Positions 7,321 to 15,626 of a stretch of DNA of 40,861 bases are shown here, one piece after another. Location: NCBI GenBank assembly GCA_028287185.1, contig JAQBQD010000030.1, positions 1 to 40,861 on the forward strand, written 5' to 3'. Positions within the stretch are counted from its first letter, which is position 1. Every line of letters starts with the position of its first letter. The notes under the pieces were generated by a model, which worked only from the letters and a program-made list of their open reading frames with translations, was not told the origin of the DNA and searched no databases. The position numbers and the translations under genes were made by a program. This stretch comes from Gemmatimonadota bacterium. GTDB taxonomy: Bacteria; Gemmatimonadota; Gemmatimonadetes; Longimicrobiales; Longimicrobiaceae.

Positions 7321-8643
7321 TCAATCCAGCGTCACCAGGCCCCGTTCGCCGCGGAACAGGCTGCTCTCGCGGTACCGCGACAGCGCGGATTCCAGCACCA
7401 GCTTGATGCCCACGGCAACCGGGATCGCGATCAGCAGGCCCACGAAGCCGAAGAAGAAGCCCGCCACCGCCAGCGCCAGCATCACCCACACGGGGTGCAG
7501 CCCCACGGCGTCGCCCACCACCTTGGGCGCCACGAAGGTTCCGTCGATGGCCTGCACCGCCGTGAACGTCACCGCCACCTTCACCAGCGAGTACACCACC
7601 TCGCCCGAGAAGAGCGAGATGGCGACCGCGGGGATCAGGCTGACGAGCAGGCCCATGTACGGCATGACGTTGAAGGTGCCCGCCACCACGCCCACCAGGA
7701 ACGCGTACGGAAAGCCCCAGATCCACAGGAAGATCCAGGTGAGCAGGCCCACGATGGCCGACTCGGTGAGCTGGCCGCGCAGGTAGCCCGCCAGCAGCCG
7801 GTCGTAGTCGCGCGCGAAGCCCAGCACCCGGTCGCGGTGCGCGTGCGGCACCATCTCGGCCAGGCGCGCGGTCAGCGCCTCCCAGTCGCGCAGCAGGTAG
7901 AAGGTGAGGATGGGCGTCAGGAAGACGTAGCTCAGCACGGACAGGACGGAGCCGATGCCCCGCCCCAAGCCCAGGAACGCCGCCCATACGCGCTGCGCCA
8001 TCTCGCTCTGCCGCGCCTGCAGCCACGCGACCACGGCGTCGGGCTGCACCGCCTGCAGCCGCTCGGCCAGCGTCTGCCGGCTCACGAACGGCAGGCTGCG
8101 CGTGGCGAGCTGCGCCTGCGCGGCCTGCGCCCACGCCACGAACCGCCGAATGAGCTCCGGGATGCCCTGGATGAACGCCGCCAGCTGCTCGCCCAGCGCC
8201 GGCACGCCCAGCAGCACCACCAGCGCGATGCCGATCAGCAGGGGAAGCGTGAGCAGCGCCACGGCGGCGGTGCGGGGAATGCGCCGCGGCGTCTCGCGCC
8301 GGAAGCGGCGGGGCATCCACGGGCGCTCCACGGCGCACACCACCGGGTGCAGCACGTAGGCGAGGACGATGGCGAGCAGGAAGGGCGCGAGCAGGAACCC
8401 CGTGGTGCTCAGCAGCCAGAGCAGCGTGAGCGCGCCCGTCGAGCTCACCACCAGCAGGTGGAAGCGCGTGCCCGAGTACGGCGACACCACGAACACCAGC
8501 AGCAGGTACAGCAGGAAGGGGTTGAGGACCGAGCGCACGCTCGCCAGGAAGAGGCCGAGGATGAGGAGCACCACCACGCCGTGGTAGGCGCGCCAGTTGA
8601 ACGGCTCGGGCTCCACGGCGGCGGACGCGGAAGGGTGGATCAT
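7321..8643 (-). CDS. AI-2E family transporter (UPF0118 permease)
   Basis: A 440-residue polytopic inner-membrane protein with about eight hydrophobic segments in the 3+5 pattern of the AI-2E/PerM family. A pair near the N-terminus is followed by a soluble helical region (LAAFIQGIPELIRRFVAW). Then comes the conserved C-terminal core, including FLTPILTFYLLRDWE, GYLRGQLTESAIVGLLTW, VAGTFNVMPYMG and the last helices with VWVMLALAVAGFFFGFVG and IPVAVGIK. The family includes autoinducer-2 exporters and Na+/H+-antiporter-like members; the substrate here is unknown. The start is at 8643, directly before IHPSASAAVEPEPF. No strong ribosome binding site is seen and longer forms are open, so the start is moderately certain. 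The DCC protein follows at once. Confidence 0.9.
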   Translation of the reverse strand: MIHPSASAAVEPEPFNWRAYHGVVVLLILGLFLASVRSVLNPFLLYLLLVFVVSPYSGTRFHLLVVSSTGALTLLWLLSTTGFLLAPFLLAIVLAYVLHPVVCAVERPWMPRRFRRETPRRIPRTAAVALLTLPLLIGIALVVLLGVPALGEQLAAFIQGIPELIRRFVAWAQAAQAQLATRSLPFVSRQTLAERLQAVQPDAVVAWLQARQSEMAQRVWAAFLGLGRGIGSVLSVLSYVFLTPILTFYLLRDWEALTARLAEMVPHAHRDRVLGFARDYDRLLAGYLRGQLTESAIVGLLTWIFLWIWGFPYAFLVGVVAGTFNVMPYMGLLVSLIPAVAISLFSGEVVYSLVKVAVTFTAVQAIDGTFVAPKVVGDAVGLHPVWVMLALAVAGFFFGFVGLLIAIPVAVGIKLVLESALSRYRESSLFRGERGLVTLD

Positions 8644-8825
8644 GCCGAAGGGGGCGGAGTGGGGCGGCGGGGTCAGGGACGGACGCGCAAGATAGGCATC
8701 GCCGCGCCCGGCGGACAAGCGATGCGTCTGCGCCCGGCCGGACGGCACGCAGGCGCGCGGCCCGGCACGGCCCGTGCAACGTGCTGTCGACGAACAGGTT
8801 CGCCACCCGCACACAGGCCGCACCC

Positions 8826-9074
8826 ATGAAGAGCGCCATCCTGAACAGCGCCGCCCGCTTCGCCGAGAAGCGCGTGCTCCGCCCCACCACCAAGGACCTG
8901 CGCGTCCGCGCGGCCATGGGCGCCGCGCGGTGGGCCGCCGACCGCGTGCTGGGCCGCCGCGAGCCCCCGTCGCGCACCGCCATGCTCGGCAAGGGCCTCG
9001 CCGCCGCCGCCGTCGCGCTGCCGCTGGGCCTGTACGTCGGCTCGCGAATCCGCGCCCGCTCGACGGCGGAGTAG
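8826..9074 (+). CDS. Small basic protein with one C-terminal hydrophobic helix
   Basis: An 82-residue protein starting MKSAILNSAARFAEKR. It is rich in Arg/Ala and ends in a hydrophobic segment (GLAAAAVALPLGLYVGSRIRAR) that could be a membrane anchor. I do not recognise a family. Start at 8826 rather than 8781, since the extra upstream residues look unrelated. No strong ribosome binding site is visible. It diverges from the AI-2E gene (183 nt apart) and is followed after 37 nt by a strong terminator, which supports it as a real gene. Confidence 0.6.
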   Translation: MKSAILNSAARFAEKRVLRPTTKDLRVRAAMGAARWAADRVLGRREPPSRTAMLGKGLAAAAVALPLGLYVGSRIRARSTAE

Positions 9075-9111
9075 CGTCGACCGCTCGGAAAGCGGTCGAA
9101 GGACGAACGGC

Positions 9112-9144
9112 AGCGGCCCGGATGCATCGCGCATCCGGGCCGCT
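9112..9144 (+). terminator. Strong terminator after the 82-residue gene
   Basis: A perfect 14-bp stem (AGCGGCCCGGATGC and complement, 5-nt loop ATCGC) is followed by TTGCTT. Its core is the same palindromic sequence as the repeat at 10263-10285. Confidence 0.8.
9119..9141. repeat. Hairpin repeat, copy 1
   Basis: CGGATGCATCGCGC-A-TCCGGGCC. It differs by one base from the copy at 10263-10285. The two are direct repeats 1,144 bp apart on either side of a lower-GC gene. Confidence 0.75.
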
Positions 9145-9523
9145 TTGCTTCCATCGCGCCAAACGCCGGCCCCAGCAGGCCGCGCATTCCCATACCTATG
9201 CCATACGTATCGATGGTCCTTGCACCGGCGTGTCGAAAGAGACATTATTTCTCTGCTCGGGCCCTTTGAACGGTTTTCCTGCGTCCCGCGTCTTCCCCTC
9301 TACAGTCGTCCTCCCGCAACGACGCTGTCCCCGATAGCTCCGGTGCAGATCGCCGTTCCGAGCGAGCAGCCCGAAAGTATTGCGCAGACGGGAGCGCCCG
9401 GGTGTGGGGGAACAGGATCTCACGCGGACGTTATCTGGCCGGGTCGATTGGGAGAAGCTACCCCGCTTTTGCCACGGCGGGTGAGTTCGGCTCTTCCTCC
9501 GCCTTCTCACCCGCGGTGCAAGC
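9145..9523. other. Lower-GC leader region
   Basis: About 380 bases without a convincing gene. GC is visibly lower than the surroundings (about 57% in 9241-9300 by hand count). It holds the candidate promoter at 9220-9248. Confidence 0.5.
9220..9248 (+). promoter_or_regulatory. Candidate promoter upstream of the 9524 gene
   Basis: TTGCAC (9220-9225), a 17-nt spacer and CATTAT (9243-9248). The spacing is right and the sequence sits in AT-richer DNA. It is about 275 nt before the start codon, so a long leader or a second promoter would be needed. Confidence 0.35.
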
Positions 9524-10216
9524 ATGAGCAGCAATCATCCTCAGATAAACGGACTGATCACGTTCTTGGAGCGGCACGATCCTGAGGGCCTTGCAGAGAT
9601 TCGAACTCGCTACCCGGACCCGCCCAAGCGAAGTCTGCCTGCTGTCGGAGCCACGCTTGGCTCCGCAGTGCTTGGGCTCGGCTCCTACGGATTGACCGCT
9701 GGCAGTATTGCCGGGCTTACGCTTGGCGGTGCCGAGGACACGCATCCTCAGTCTAGCGGGAGGCTGTACGTCGAGGTCGCCATCCGCTCGCTCAAGACGG
9801 CGGTGGACCGGGCCGGACCCAACACCCACCAACTCCGTGCGCGGCTTTACCGTGCTAAGTCGCTGCGCACGGTGGGCAGCGCGCTAGGGGCGCTCACCGG
9901 AGCGGGACTGGTGGGTATCCTCCTGGTGGGGCAGAAGGGCGCCGTCCCTGCGATCGCCGCATTTGTCAACTTCTCGTCAACACTTGCTGTGCTGTGGGCC
10001 GGGCACCTGGAAACGGCGCTGCACGGCGGCAAGGGCAGCTTGATCGACGTCTTCGAGCAGGTGACCGGCGCCACCGTCCGCGCCGAGCAACTCTTACAGG
10101 TGCTAGAGGTGCACCGCAGCACTAACCCTGACAGCCCCAAGGCCATCGACGCGATCAATGACGCCAATACGCTGGCTATCGAGTTGCGGAGCGCTGAACT
10201 GCGCCTCTGGGGCTGA
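9524..10216 (+). CDS. Membrane protein of unknown function in a low-GC patch (possible 2TM effector-like)
   Basis: A 230-residue protein I do not recognise. It starts with a soluble helix (NGLITFLERHDPEGLAEIRT). A Gly/Ala-rich hydrophobic stretch follows (about 40-68), then a charged helix (RLYVEVAIRSLKTAVDRA). Next is a pair of closely spaced hydrophobic segments (about 113-133, TVGSALGALTGAGLVGILLV, and 139-158, AIAAFVNFSSTLAVLWAG), and last a long soluble C-terminal helix region ending SAELRLWG. Helix, 2TM hairpin and helix is the layout of SLATT-type pore-forming effectors, but this is only a resemblance in topology. Codon third positions are far less GC-biased than in neighbours, and the gene is bracketed by near-identical hairpin repeats, which suggests acquisition. 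The start ATG at 9524 lacks a strong ribosome binding site. Confidence 0.75.
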   Translation: MSSNHPQINGLITFLERHDPEGLAEIRTRYPDPPKRSLPAVGATLGSAVLGLGSYGLTAGSIAGLTLGGAEDTHPQSSGRLYVEVAIRSLKTAVDRAGPNTHQLRARLYRAKSLRTVGSALGALTGAGLVGILLVGQKGAVPAIAAFVNFSSTLAVLWAGHLETALHGGKGSLIDVFEQVTGATVRAEQLLQVLEVHRSTNPDSPKAIDAINDANTLAIELRSAELRLWG

Positions 10217-10262
10217 GAGTGCCTGCTCGGAAGCAGGATTCCTTCGACCAGCGACGAGCGGG

Positions 10263-10285
10263 CGGATGCATCGCGCGTCCGGGCC
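10263..10285. repeat. Hairpin repeat, copy 2
   Basis: CGGATGCATCGCGC-G-TCCGGGCC, one mismatch to copy 1 at 9119-9141. Its flanks are less complementary, so it is a weaker hairpin. It lies 47 nt after the stop of the 230-residue gene and 74 nt after the stop of the converging nudix gene. Confidence 0.7.
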
Positions 10286-10358
10286 CCTCACTCCGCTGTC
10301 GACGCCCCGCGGACCCACCGATCCGCCCTCCGACCCTCATCGCGCGGACGGCGCTCGA

Positions 10359-10964
10359 TCAACCTTCGCCGCCGTCGGCCAGCGTGCCGGAGACGCGCAC
10401 CTCCAACGTCTTGACCGGCACCGTGGCCGTGGCTGGCTCGGCCACCATCCCGGCGTCGTTCCCGCTCGGCAGTGCGTCCGGGGACCCGGCGTTCACTGCG
10501 CTGCTCGCCAGGAAGTCCGCCGCGGCCTGCAGGACCTCGCGGGCGTTGTCGTAGCTGATGGTGGCGATGGCCTCGCCCAGCGGCAGCCACATGCACTCGG
10601 TGATGCCCTCCTCCGCCTGCGGAATCGTCTCGCCGGCGGGCGACTCGATCAGGTAGAAGTGGCAGAACTTGTGGATCAGGCGGCCGCGGAAGCGGAAGAA
10701 CCAGTCGATGGTCTGCAGGCGCGGGCCCAGGACGAGGTGCCCCAGCCCCGTCTCCTCCTCCACCTCGCGCAGCGCCGCGTCCGCCGCCGTCTCCACGCCC
10801 TCCAGGTGGCCCTTGGGAAAGCCCCAGTGGCGGTAGCGGTCGCGGATCAGCAGCACGTGCGGCGTGCGGCCGCGCCAGCGGTAGATGACGCCGCCGGCGC
10901 TGGTCTCCACCACGGCGCGGGGCGCGGGGGCCCCGCCGCTGCCGCCCCGCCGGCGCTTGCTCAC
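10359..10964 (-). CDS. NUDIX hydrolase
   Basis: A 201-residue hydrolase of nucleoside-diphosphate-linked compounds. A complete Nudix box is at 52-74: Gly52, Glu58, Arg66-Glu67, Glu70-Glu71, Gly73, matching GX5EX7REUXEEXGU. The preceding VVETSAGGVIYRW and HVLLIRDRYRHWGFPKG resemble the Ap4A/diadenosine polyphosphate hydrolase branch; the substrate cannot be fixed by eye. A tail of about 45 residues after the domain (from LASSAVNAG) is low in order and unusual. The start is a GTG at 10964 that overlaps the asd stop as GTGA, with GGAGAG 8 nt before it, so it is the third gene of the lysC-asd operon. A link to lysine synthesis is not obvious. Confidence 0.9.
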   Translation of the reverse strand: MSKRRRGGSGGAPAPRAVVETSAGGVIYRWRGRTPHVLLIRDRYRHWGFPKGHLEGVETAADAALREVEEETGLGHLVLGPRLQTIDWFFRFRGRLIHKFCHFYLIESPAGETIPQAEEGITECMWLPLGEAIATISYDNAREVLQAAADFLASSAVNAGSPDALPSGNDAGMVAEPATATVPVKTLEVRVSGTLADGGEG

Positions 10965-11938
10965 CGCGCCAGGCTCTCCACGATCTGCACCGCGTTGGTG
11001 GCGGCGCCCTTCCGCAGGTTGTCCGCCACCACCCACAGGTGCAGCGTGCGGGGCACGTGGGGGTCGCGGCGGATGCGGCCCACGTACACCTCGTCCGTGT
11101 CCGCCGTCTCCAGCGGGGTGGGGAAGTCCTCCGCGCCGGCCGAGACGCGCACGCCGGGGAACGCCGCCAGCGCCGCGCGGGCGCCATCGACGGAAAGCTC
11201 GCCCTCCGTCTCCACCGCCACCTGCACCGAGTGGCCCACCTCCACCGGCACGCGCACGCAGGTGGCCGCCACCGGCAGGTCGGGCAGCCCCAGGATCTTG
11301 CGCGTCTCGTGGATCATCTTGCGCTCCTCCTCCGTCCAGCCCTCGGCGTCGAACCCGCCGATCTGGGGGATCACGTTGGCCGCGATGCGCCGCGAGAAGG
11401 GCGACTCCCCGCCGCCCCCGCCCGACACCTCCCGCGCCAGCGCCTCGCGCCCCGTCTCGCCCGCGCCGCTCACGGACTGGAAGGTCGTCGCGACGACTCT
11501 GCGCAGCCCCGCCGCCCGGCGGATCGCTTCCAGCGCCACCACCATCTGGATGGTGGAGCAGTTGGGGTTGGCGATGATCCCCCGCGGCCGGTCGCGCGCC
11601 GCCTCCGCGTTCACCTCGGGCACCACGAGCGGCACCCGCGCGTCCATGCGGAAGGCGGACGAGTTGTCGACCACGATCGCGCCCTCCGCCGCCGCGCGCG
11701 GGCCCCACTCCTTCGAGCGCGCGCCGCCGGCGGAGAAGAGCGCGTAGTCCACCCCGCGGAACGAGCCCTCGCGGGGTACCTCGATCGTCCACTCGCGCCC
11801 CCCCCATTCCACGGTCGTGCCCGCGGACCGCGGGGAGGCCAGCAGCGTCAGCCGGTCGACGGGAAGGCGGCGCTCGGCCAGCACGCGCAGCATCGTCCGC
11901 CCCACCGCGCCCGTGGCGCCCAGCACGGCCAGGTGCAT
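10961..11938 (-). CDS. asd: Aspartate-semialdehyde dehydrogenase
   Basis: A 325-residue cytoplasmic enzyme that reduces aspartyl phosphate to aspartate semialdehyde with NADPH, the second step of the aspartate pathway to lysine, threonine, methionine and diaminopimelate. It opens with the Rossmann motif LGATGAVGR (6-14). The catalytic cysteine is Cys127 in IIANPNCSTIQ, followed by FQSVSGAGETG. Later come FDAEGWTEEERKM, CVRVPVEVGHS with the catalytic His, and the terminal LRKGAATNAVQI. Length is normal. The ATG at 11938 is 4 nt after the lysC stop. Both partner enzymes of the pathway are therefore translated from one message. Confidence 0.97.
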   Translation of the reverse strand: MHLAVLGATGAVGRTMLRVLAERRLPVDRLTLLASPRSAGTTVEWGGREWTIEVPREGSFRGVDYALFSAGGARSKEWGPRAAAEGAIVVDNSSAFRMDARVPLVVPEVNAEAARDRPRGIIANPNCSTIQMVVALEAIRRAAGLRRVVATTFQSVSGAGETGREALAREVSGGGGGESPFSRRIAANVIPQIGGFDAEGWTEEERKMIHETRKILGLPDLPVAATCVRVPVEVGHSVQVAVETEGELSVDGARAALAAFPGVRVSAGAEDFPTPLETADTDEVYVGRIRRDPHVPRTLHLWVVADNLRKGAATNAVQIVESLAR

Positions 11939-11942
11939 CGGC

Positions 11943-13229
11943 TCAGGCCCCCGCCGGCACGACCGCCGCGGCGTCGGCGGGACGGCTGTCCAGGAAGGCC
12001 GCGTGCAGCGCGCGCAGGGCGTCCTCCTCGCGCTCGGTGGGCACCAGCAGGGTGATGGAGATGCTGCTGGTGGACACCGCGTGCACTTCCACGTCCTCGG
12101 CCAGCAGCGCGCGGAACGCCCGCGCGTAGACGCCCGGCCGTCCGCCCATGCCGGTGCCGACCAGGGCGATGCGGGAGAGCTCCTCGCGGGTGGTCACCTC
12201 GCCGTCGGCGCCCAGCACGCGCGCCGTCTCCTCGGCCACCCGCCGCGCGTGCGGCAGCGCCTCGGCCTGGATCGTGAGGTGGATCTGCACGCGGCCCGGG
12301 CCGCACTCCGCCTCGGTGATCATGTCCACGCTGATGCCGCTGTCCGACAGCGCGCCCAGCACCGTGGTGGCTGAGCGCAGCCCGGCGGGCAGCCCGTTCA
12401 GGATCAGCTTCGCCTGGCCCCGCGACGAGGCGATCCCGGTGACGACCAGCTCTTCCATGCGCCTGGGGGTGGGGGTGATCAGGGTCCCGCGCGGCTCCCC
12501 GTCCGCATCGTCCTCCACGAACGACGACAGCACGCGGATGTCCACGCCGAAGCGCGCGCCGATCTCGACCGCGCGCGCGTGCATGACCTGTGCCCCCGAA
12601 GAGGCCAGCTCCAGCATCTCCACGTGCGAGATCTCGGGGATCACGCGGGCGCCGGGAACGCGCCGCGGGTCGGCCGTGAAGATGCCGTCCACGTCCGTGT
12701 AGATCTCGCAGCGGTCCGCCTTCAGCGCCGCCGCGAGCGCCACCGCCGTGGTGTCCGACCCGCCGCGGCCCAGCGTGGTGATCTCCTTCGCGCGGCTCAC
12801 GCCCTGGAAGCCCGCCACGATCACCACCCGGCCCCGCGCCAGCTCCTCCTTCACCCGGTCGGCGCGCACCTGCACGATGCGGGCGGCCGTGTGCGTCCCG
12901 TCGGTGATGATGGCCGCCTGGCTTCCCGTGAACGAGAGCGCCTCGGCGCCCGCCTCGCGGATGGCCATCGCCACCAGCGCCATAGAGATGCGCTCGCCCG
13001 CCGTGAGCAGCATGTCCATCTCGCGCGGGTGGCTGCCGCCGGGCCGGTCGCTCGCCGTCACCTGGCAGGCCAGCGCCAGCAGCTTGTCCGTGGTGTCGCC
13101 CATGGCGCTCACCACCACCACCAGGTCGTCGCCCCGCGCCCGCGCCGCCGCCACGCGCCGGGCCACCGCGCGGATTCGCTCCGGGCTCTTCACCGAGGTC
13201 CCGCCGTACTTCTGTACGACCAGCGCCAT
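11943..13229 (-). CDS. lysC: Aspartate kinase
   Basis: A 428-residue aspartokinase, the first step of the aspartate pathway. The N-terminal kinase domain starts [13 protein letters not shown]. It continues with [13 protein letters not shown], the [16 protein letters not shown] region, [20 protein letters not shown] and the [13 protein letters not shown] motif. The C-terminal part has two ACT-type regulatory regions, in which [14 protein letters not shown] and [17 protein letters not shown] are recognisable, so allosteric inhibition by lysine and/or threonine is expected. The start is at 13229 where the conserved N-terminus begins; no Shine-Dalgarno is visible. First gene of the lysC-asd-nudix operon. 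The upstream 500 bases hold a hairpin with a T-run (13311-13339). Confidence 0.97.
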   Translation of the reverse strand: MALVVQKYGGTSVKSPERIRAVARRVAAARARGDDLVVVVSAMGDTTDKLLALACQVTASDRPGGSHPREMDMLLTAGERISMALVAMAIREAGAEALSFTGSQAAIITDGTHTAARIVQVRADRVKEELARGRVVIVAGFQGVSRAKEITTLGRGGSDTTAVALAAALKADRCEIYTDVDGIFTADPRRVPGARVIPEISHVEMLELASSGAQVMHARAVEIGARFGVDIRVLSSFVEDDADGEPRGTLITPTPRRMEELVVTGIASSRGQAKLILNGLPAGLRSATTVLGALSDSGISVDMITEAECGPGRVQIHLTIQAEALPHARRVAEETARVLGADGEVTTREELSRIALVGTGMGGRPGVYARAFRALLAEDVEVHAVSTSSISITLLVPTEREEDALRALHAAFLDSRPADAAAVVPAGA

Positions 13230-13310
13230 CTGTCGACGATCCCGGTGTCCGCGGTGTGGTTTTTGAGTGCTTCGTGGGCGGCGGCGGGCCGCTCCGGAGC
13301 CCGGCGGAAA

Positions 13311-13339
13311 CGGCCCCGCCGGTCTCCTCCGCGGGGCCG
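13311..13339 (-). terminator. Hairpin upstream of lysC
   Basis: A 9-bp stem (CGGCCCCGC at 13311-13319 with GCGGGGCCG at 13331-13339). On the minus strand it is followed by TTTCCGCC. It lies 82-110 nt before the lysC start codon. It is either the terminator of the mlaEFD operon or part of a lysC leader. Confidence 0.5.
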
Positions 13340-13560
13340 GCGAGCCTCCTCCTCCGGGTCGCGAAACCGCCCGCGCCCCTCCGTCCGGGGTCTCGCCGTC
13401 CGCTCCGTGAGCCTCGCGCCAACCCCCGCGCGAGTCTCCCTCCGCACCAGCTTTTTTTGGATACTGCGGAACCGCCCGGCTCAGCCGCTTCCGTGAGAGC
13501 CCGCCCCTCCCAATCCCCTTGGCCCCGAGCCTCCAACCCCGAATCCGTGCCGCCGCCGGC

Positions 13561-13613
13561 AGGTCCGCGAAGGCAGACTTCGTGTGCTCGTTGCCGCGAG
13601 CTGATTCGCCCGG
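13561..13613 (-). repeat. Degenerate intergenic repeat, copy B
   Basis: Reading on the minus strand: GGGCGAATCAGCTCGCGGCAAC, then CGAAGTCTGCCTTCGCGGACCT (the two parts lie a few bases apart). It includes a small hairpin (GTCTGC-CTTC-GCGGAC, one G-T pair). It resembles segments at 22642-22690 and 32431-32505. Confidence 0.35.
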
Positions 13614-13726
13614 GCGACCTTCGCCGCGCCGCCTCATACCCACCCGCGTCGAGACCGTCACCTCCACCGAAGCGCTCCCCCTCGCCCGGCCGCGGGGAGA
13701 CGGGGTCGGGGGTGAGGGGCCGTCGT

Positions 13727-14824
13727 CTAGAACAGCTTCACCTTGCCCACGTACTTGCCGGGGTTCTCCTGCAGGTCCGCCAGCAGGCGCCGCAGCGTCA
13801 CCACCGCGCGCTGCGTCTCCTCGTAGAGCGCGGGGTCGGCGATCAGGCGGCCCAGCGTCCCGTTGCCCTCCTGGATCTTGGCGGCGGCGCGGTCCAGGGT
13901 GCGCATGGCGCGCTGCGCCTCCTCCAGCGTGGGGCCCAGCTGCTGCAGCTGCGGGCCCAGGGTGCGCACCATCTGGTTCACCCCCTGCGCCGTCTGGCCG
14001 ATGGAGCCCAGCGTCGTGTCCGCCTTGCTCACCAGGCCGGGGATGCCGCTGCCCGCCGCGTTCAGCTGCTGGCTGAAGCGGTTCAGGTTCTCGCTGGCCT
14101 GGCGCGCGTTGGACAGGATCTGCCGCACGTCGCCGCCGTTGATGGCGCCCCGGATGTCGACCGCCGTCAGCTTCGCCGTCTCCGTGGCCTGGCGGATGTT
14201 GGCGCTGCTCGCCAGCACGTTGCCGCCCACCGCGCTATAGGTGTGCGTCTGCTGGTCCATGAAGCCGCGAAGCTGCTCGCTGATGGCCTCCGCGTTCTCG
14301 ATGGTGCGGCGGATCTTCACCGCCGTCTCCTCCGTGAACGCCACCTGCACCCGGTCCGACAGCACCTCGATGTCGCCCGCGATGCGCGACGCCACCGCCG
14401 TCAGCTCCGAGATGTCGGGCATGGTGGCGCCGGGAAGGACGCCGGCGCGCTGGGCCTTGGTGAAGAGCATGTCCGTGTGCCACGACTGCGACACGATCTC
14501 GGCCTGCCAGTCCCCGAAGAACGACTCCGGCGAGATCAGCACCGCCGCGTCGGGGGGAAAGTGCAGGCCGGGCTGCACCGACATGCTCACGAACACGCCG
14601 TCGCCGTGCGGCGCCAGCTCGATCTGCTCCACGCGGCCCACCGTCACGCCGCGGTACTTCACCTTGTTGCCGGTGGTCAGCGTGCCCACGGCGCGGAAGG
14701 TGGCCACGATCTGGGCCTCCTTCTGGCCCCACGGCCGCCCGGTGAGCCAGAAGCCGCCGACGGCCATGACCACCAGCCCCGCCACCACGGTGATCCCGAC
14801 CAGCACCTCGTTCTTCAGCTTCAT
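13727..14824 (-). CDS. mlaD: MCE-domain lipid transport protein (MlaD-like)
   Basis: A 365-residue protein anchored by an N-terminal membrane helix ([21 protein letters not shown]). An MCE domain follows at about 38-115, with the typical [19 protein letters not shown]. The long C-terminal part is helical with repeated [14 protein letters not shown] and similar heptad-like stretches, as in Mce proteins that form a periplasmic hexameric barrel or tube for lipids. Substrate is likely phospholipid moving between the two membranes. Start at 14824 with GGAGGAGGGA just upstream. It is last of the mlaE-mlaF-mlaD set, 31 nt after mlaF, as expected for a substrate-binding partner of the ABC complex. 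Confidence 0.92.
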   Translation of the reverse strand: MKLKNEVLVGITVVAGLVVMAVGGFWLTGRPWGQKEAQIVATFRAVGTLTTGNKVKYRGVTVGRVEQIELAPHGDGVFVSMSVQPGLHFPPDAAVLISPESFFGDWQAEIVSQSWHTDMLFTKAQRAGVLPGATMPDISELTAVASRIAGDIEVLSDRVQVAFTEETAVKIRRTIENAEAISEQLRGFMDQQTHTYSAVGGNVLASSANIRQATETAKLTAVDIRGAINGGDVRQILSNARQASENLNRFSQQLNAAGSGIPGLVSKADTTLGSIGQTAQGVNQMVRTLGPQLQQLGPTLEEAQRAMRTLDRAAAKIQEGNGTLGRLIADPALYEETQRAVVTLRRLLADLQENPGKYVGKVKLF

Positions 14825-14855
14825 TCCCTCCTCCGGTACGTCGCTCTCGGCCCGC

Positions 14856-15626
14856 TCACGCGCTCAGCCCCTGCTCCTCGGCCCCCTCCTCCACCATCTC
14901 CGGCTTCCCCTCCACGAACCCGCGCACCACCTTGCTCCCGGACGCCTGGATGTCGGCCGGGGTGCCCACCTCCACCACCCGGCCCTCGTACAGCATGGCG
15001 ATGCGGTCGCTGATCTTGTAGGCGCTGCCCATGTCGTGGGTGATCACCAGGCTGGTCACGCCCAGGTCCTCCTTCATGCGCATGATCAGCCGGTCGATCA
15101 CCGTCGTCGTCACCGGGTCCAGGCCGCTGGTGGGCTCGTCGTACAGCAGGTACTTGGGGCGGTAGGCGATGGCGCGCGCCAGCCCCGCCCGCTTGCGCTG
15201 CCCGCCCGAAAGCTCCGCAGGGTAGCGGTTCTCGAAGCCCTCCAGCTCCACCCGGTCCAGCGACTCCTTGATGCGGTCGCGGATGTCGTGCTCCGACATC
15301 CCCTCCAGCTTGCGCAGCCCCATCGCCAGGTTCTCGGCGATGGTCATGCTGTCGAACAGCGCCGCGAACTGGAACACGTAGCCCATCTGCAGGCGCAGCA
15401 CGTACAGGTCCTTGCGGCTCAGCGTCGGCACGTCCAGCCCGTCCACCACCACCGTCCCCCGGTCCGGCTTCAGAAGGCCGGCGATGTGCTTCAGCGTCAC
15501 GGACTTGCCCGCGCCCGAGAAGCCCACCAGCGACACCGTCTCGCCCTCGTCCACCGTCAGCGAGACCCCGCGCAGGATGCGCTTGGGGCCGAACGCCTTG
15601 TGGATGTCGATCAGCTCGATGCTCAC
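14856..15626 (-). CDS. mlaF: ABC transporter ATPase of the Mla lipid system (MlaF-like)
   Basis: A 256-residue ATPase that powers the MlaE permease. All ABC motifs are present: Walker A GFSGAGKS (35-42), Q-loop in FQFAALFDSM, signature LSGGQRKRAGLARA, Walker B YLLYDEPTSGLD and switch His in VITHD. FQFAALFDSMT and the DPVTTTVIDRLIMRM segment are typical of the MlaF/Ttg2A branch. The start is a GTG at 15626 overlapping the mlaE stop as GTGA, so the pair is translationally coupled. A C-terminal tail EGKPEMVEEGAEEQ is mildly acidic. Confidence 0.95.
   Translation of the reverse strand: MSIELIDIHKAFGPKRILRGVSLTVDEGETVSLVGFSGAGKSVTLKHIAGLLKPDRGTVVVDGLDVPTLSRKDLYVLRLQMGYVFQFAALFDSMTIAENLAMGLRKLEGMSEHDIRDRIKESLDRVELEGFENRYPAELSGGQRKRAGLARAIAYRPKYLLYDEPTSGLDPVTTTVIDRLIMRMKEDLGVTSLVITHDMGSAYKISDRIAMLYEGRVVEVGTPADIQASGSKVVRGFVEGKPEMVEEGAEEQGLSA

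Larger units (their letters stand above)
13230..13726. other. Long intergenic region between mlaD and lysC
   Basis: About 500 bases with no convincing gene. It includes a terminator-like hairpin at 13311-13339, a 7-bp hairpin (CTCGCGC/GCGCGAG near 13420), a run of seven T on the plus strand near 13455, and a repeat-like segment with a hairpin at 13563-13578. I looked for a lysine riboswitch and did not see one. Confidence 0.5.

Noticed and set aside
9196..9534. Minus-strand 112-codon open frame upstream of the 230-residue gene
   Set aside because: Arg/Ser-rich translation without domains or Shine-Dalgarno, lying in the leader of the plus gene.
13230..13726. Lysine riboswitch before lysC
   Set aside because: I searched the leader by eye for the conserved core and saw nothing recognisable; only ordinary GC hairpins were found.
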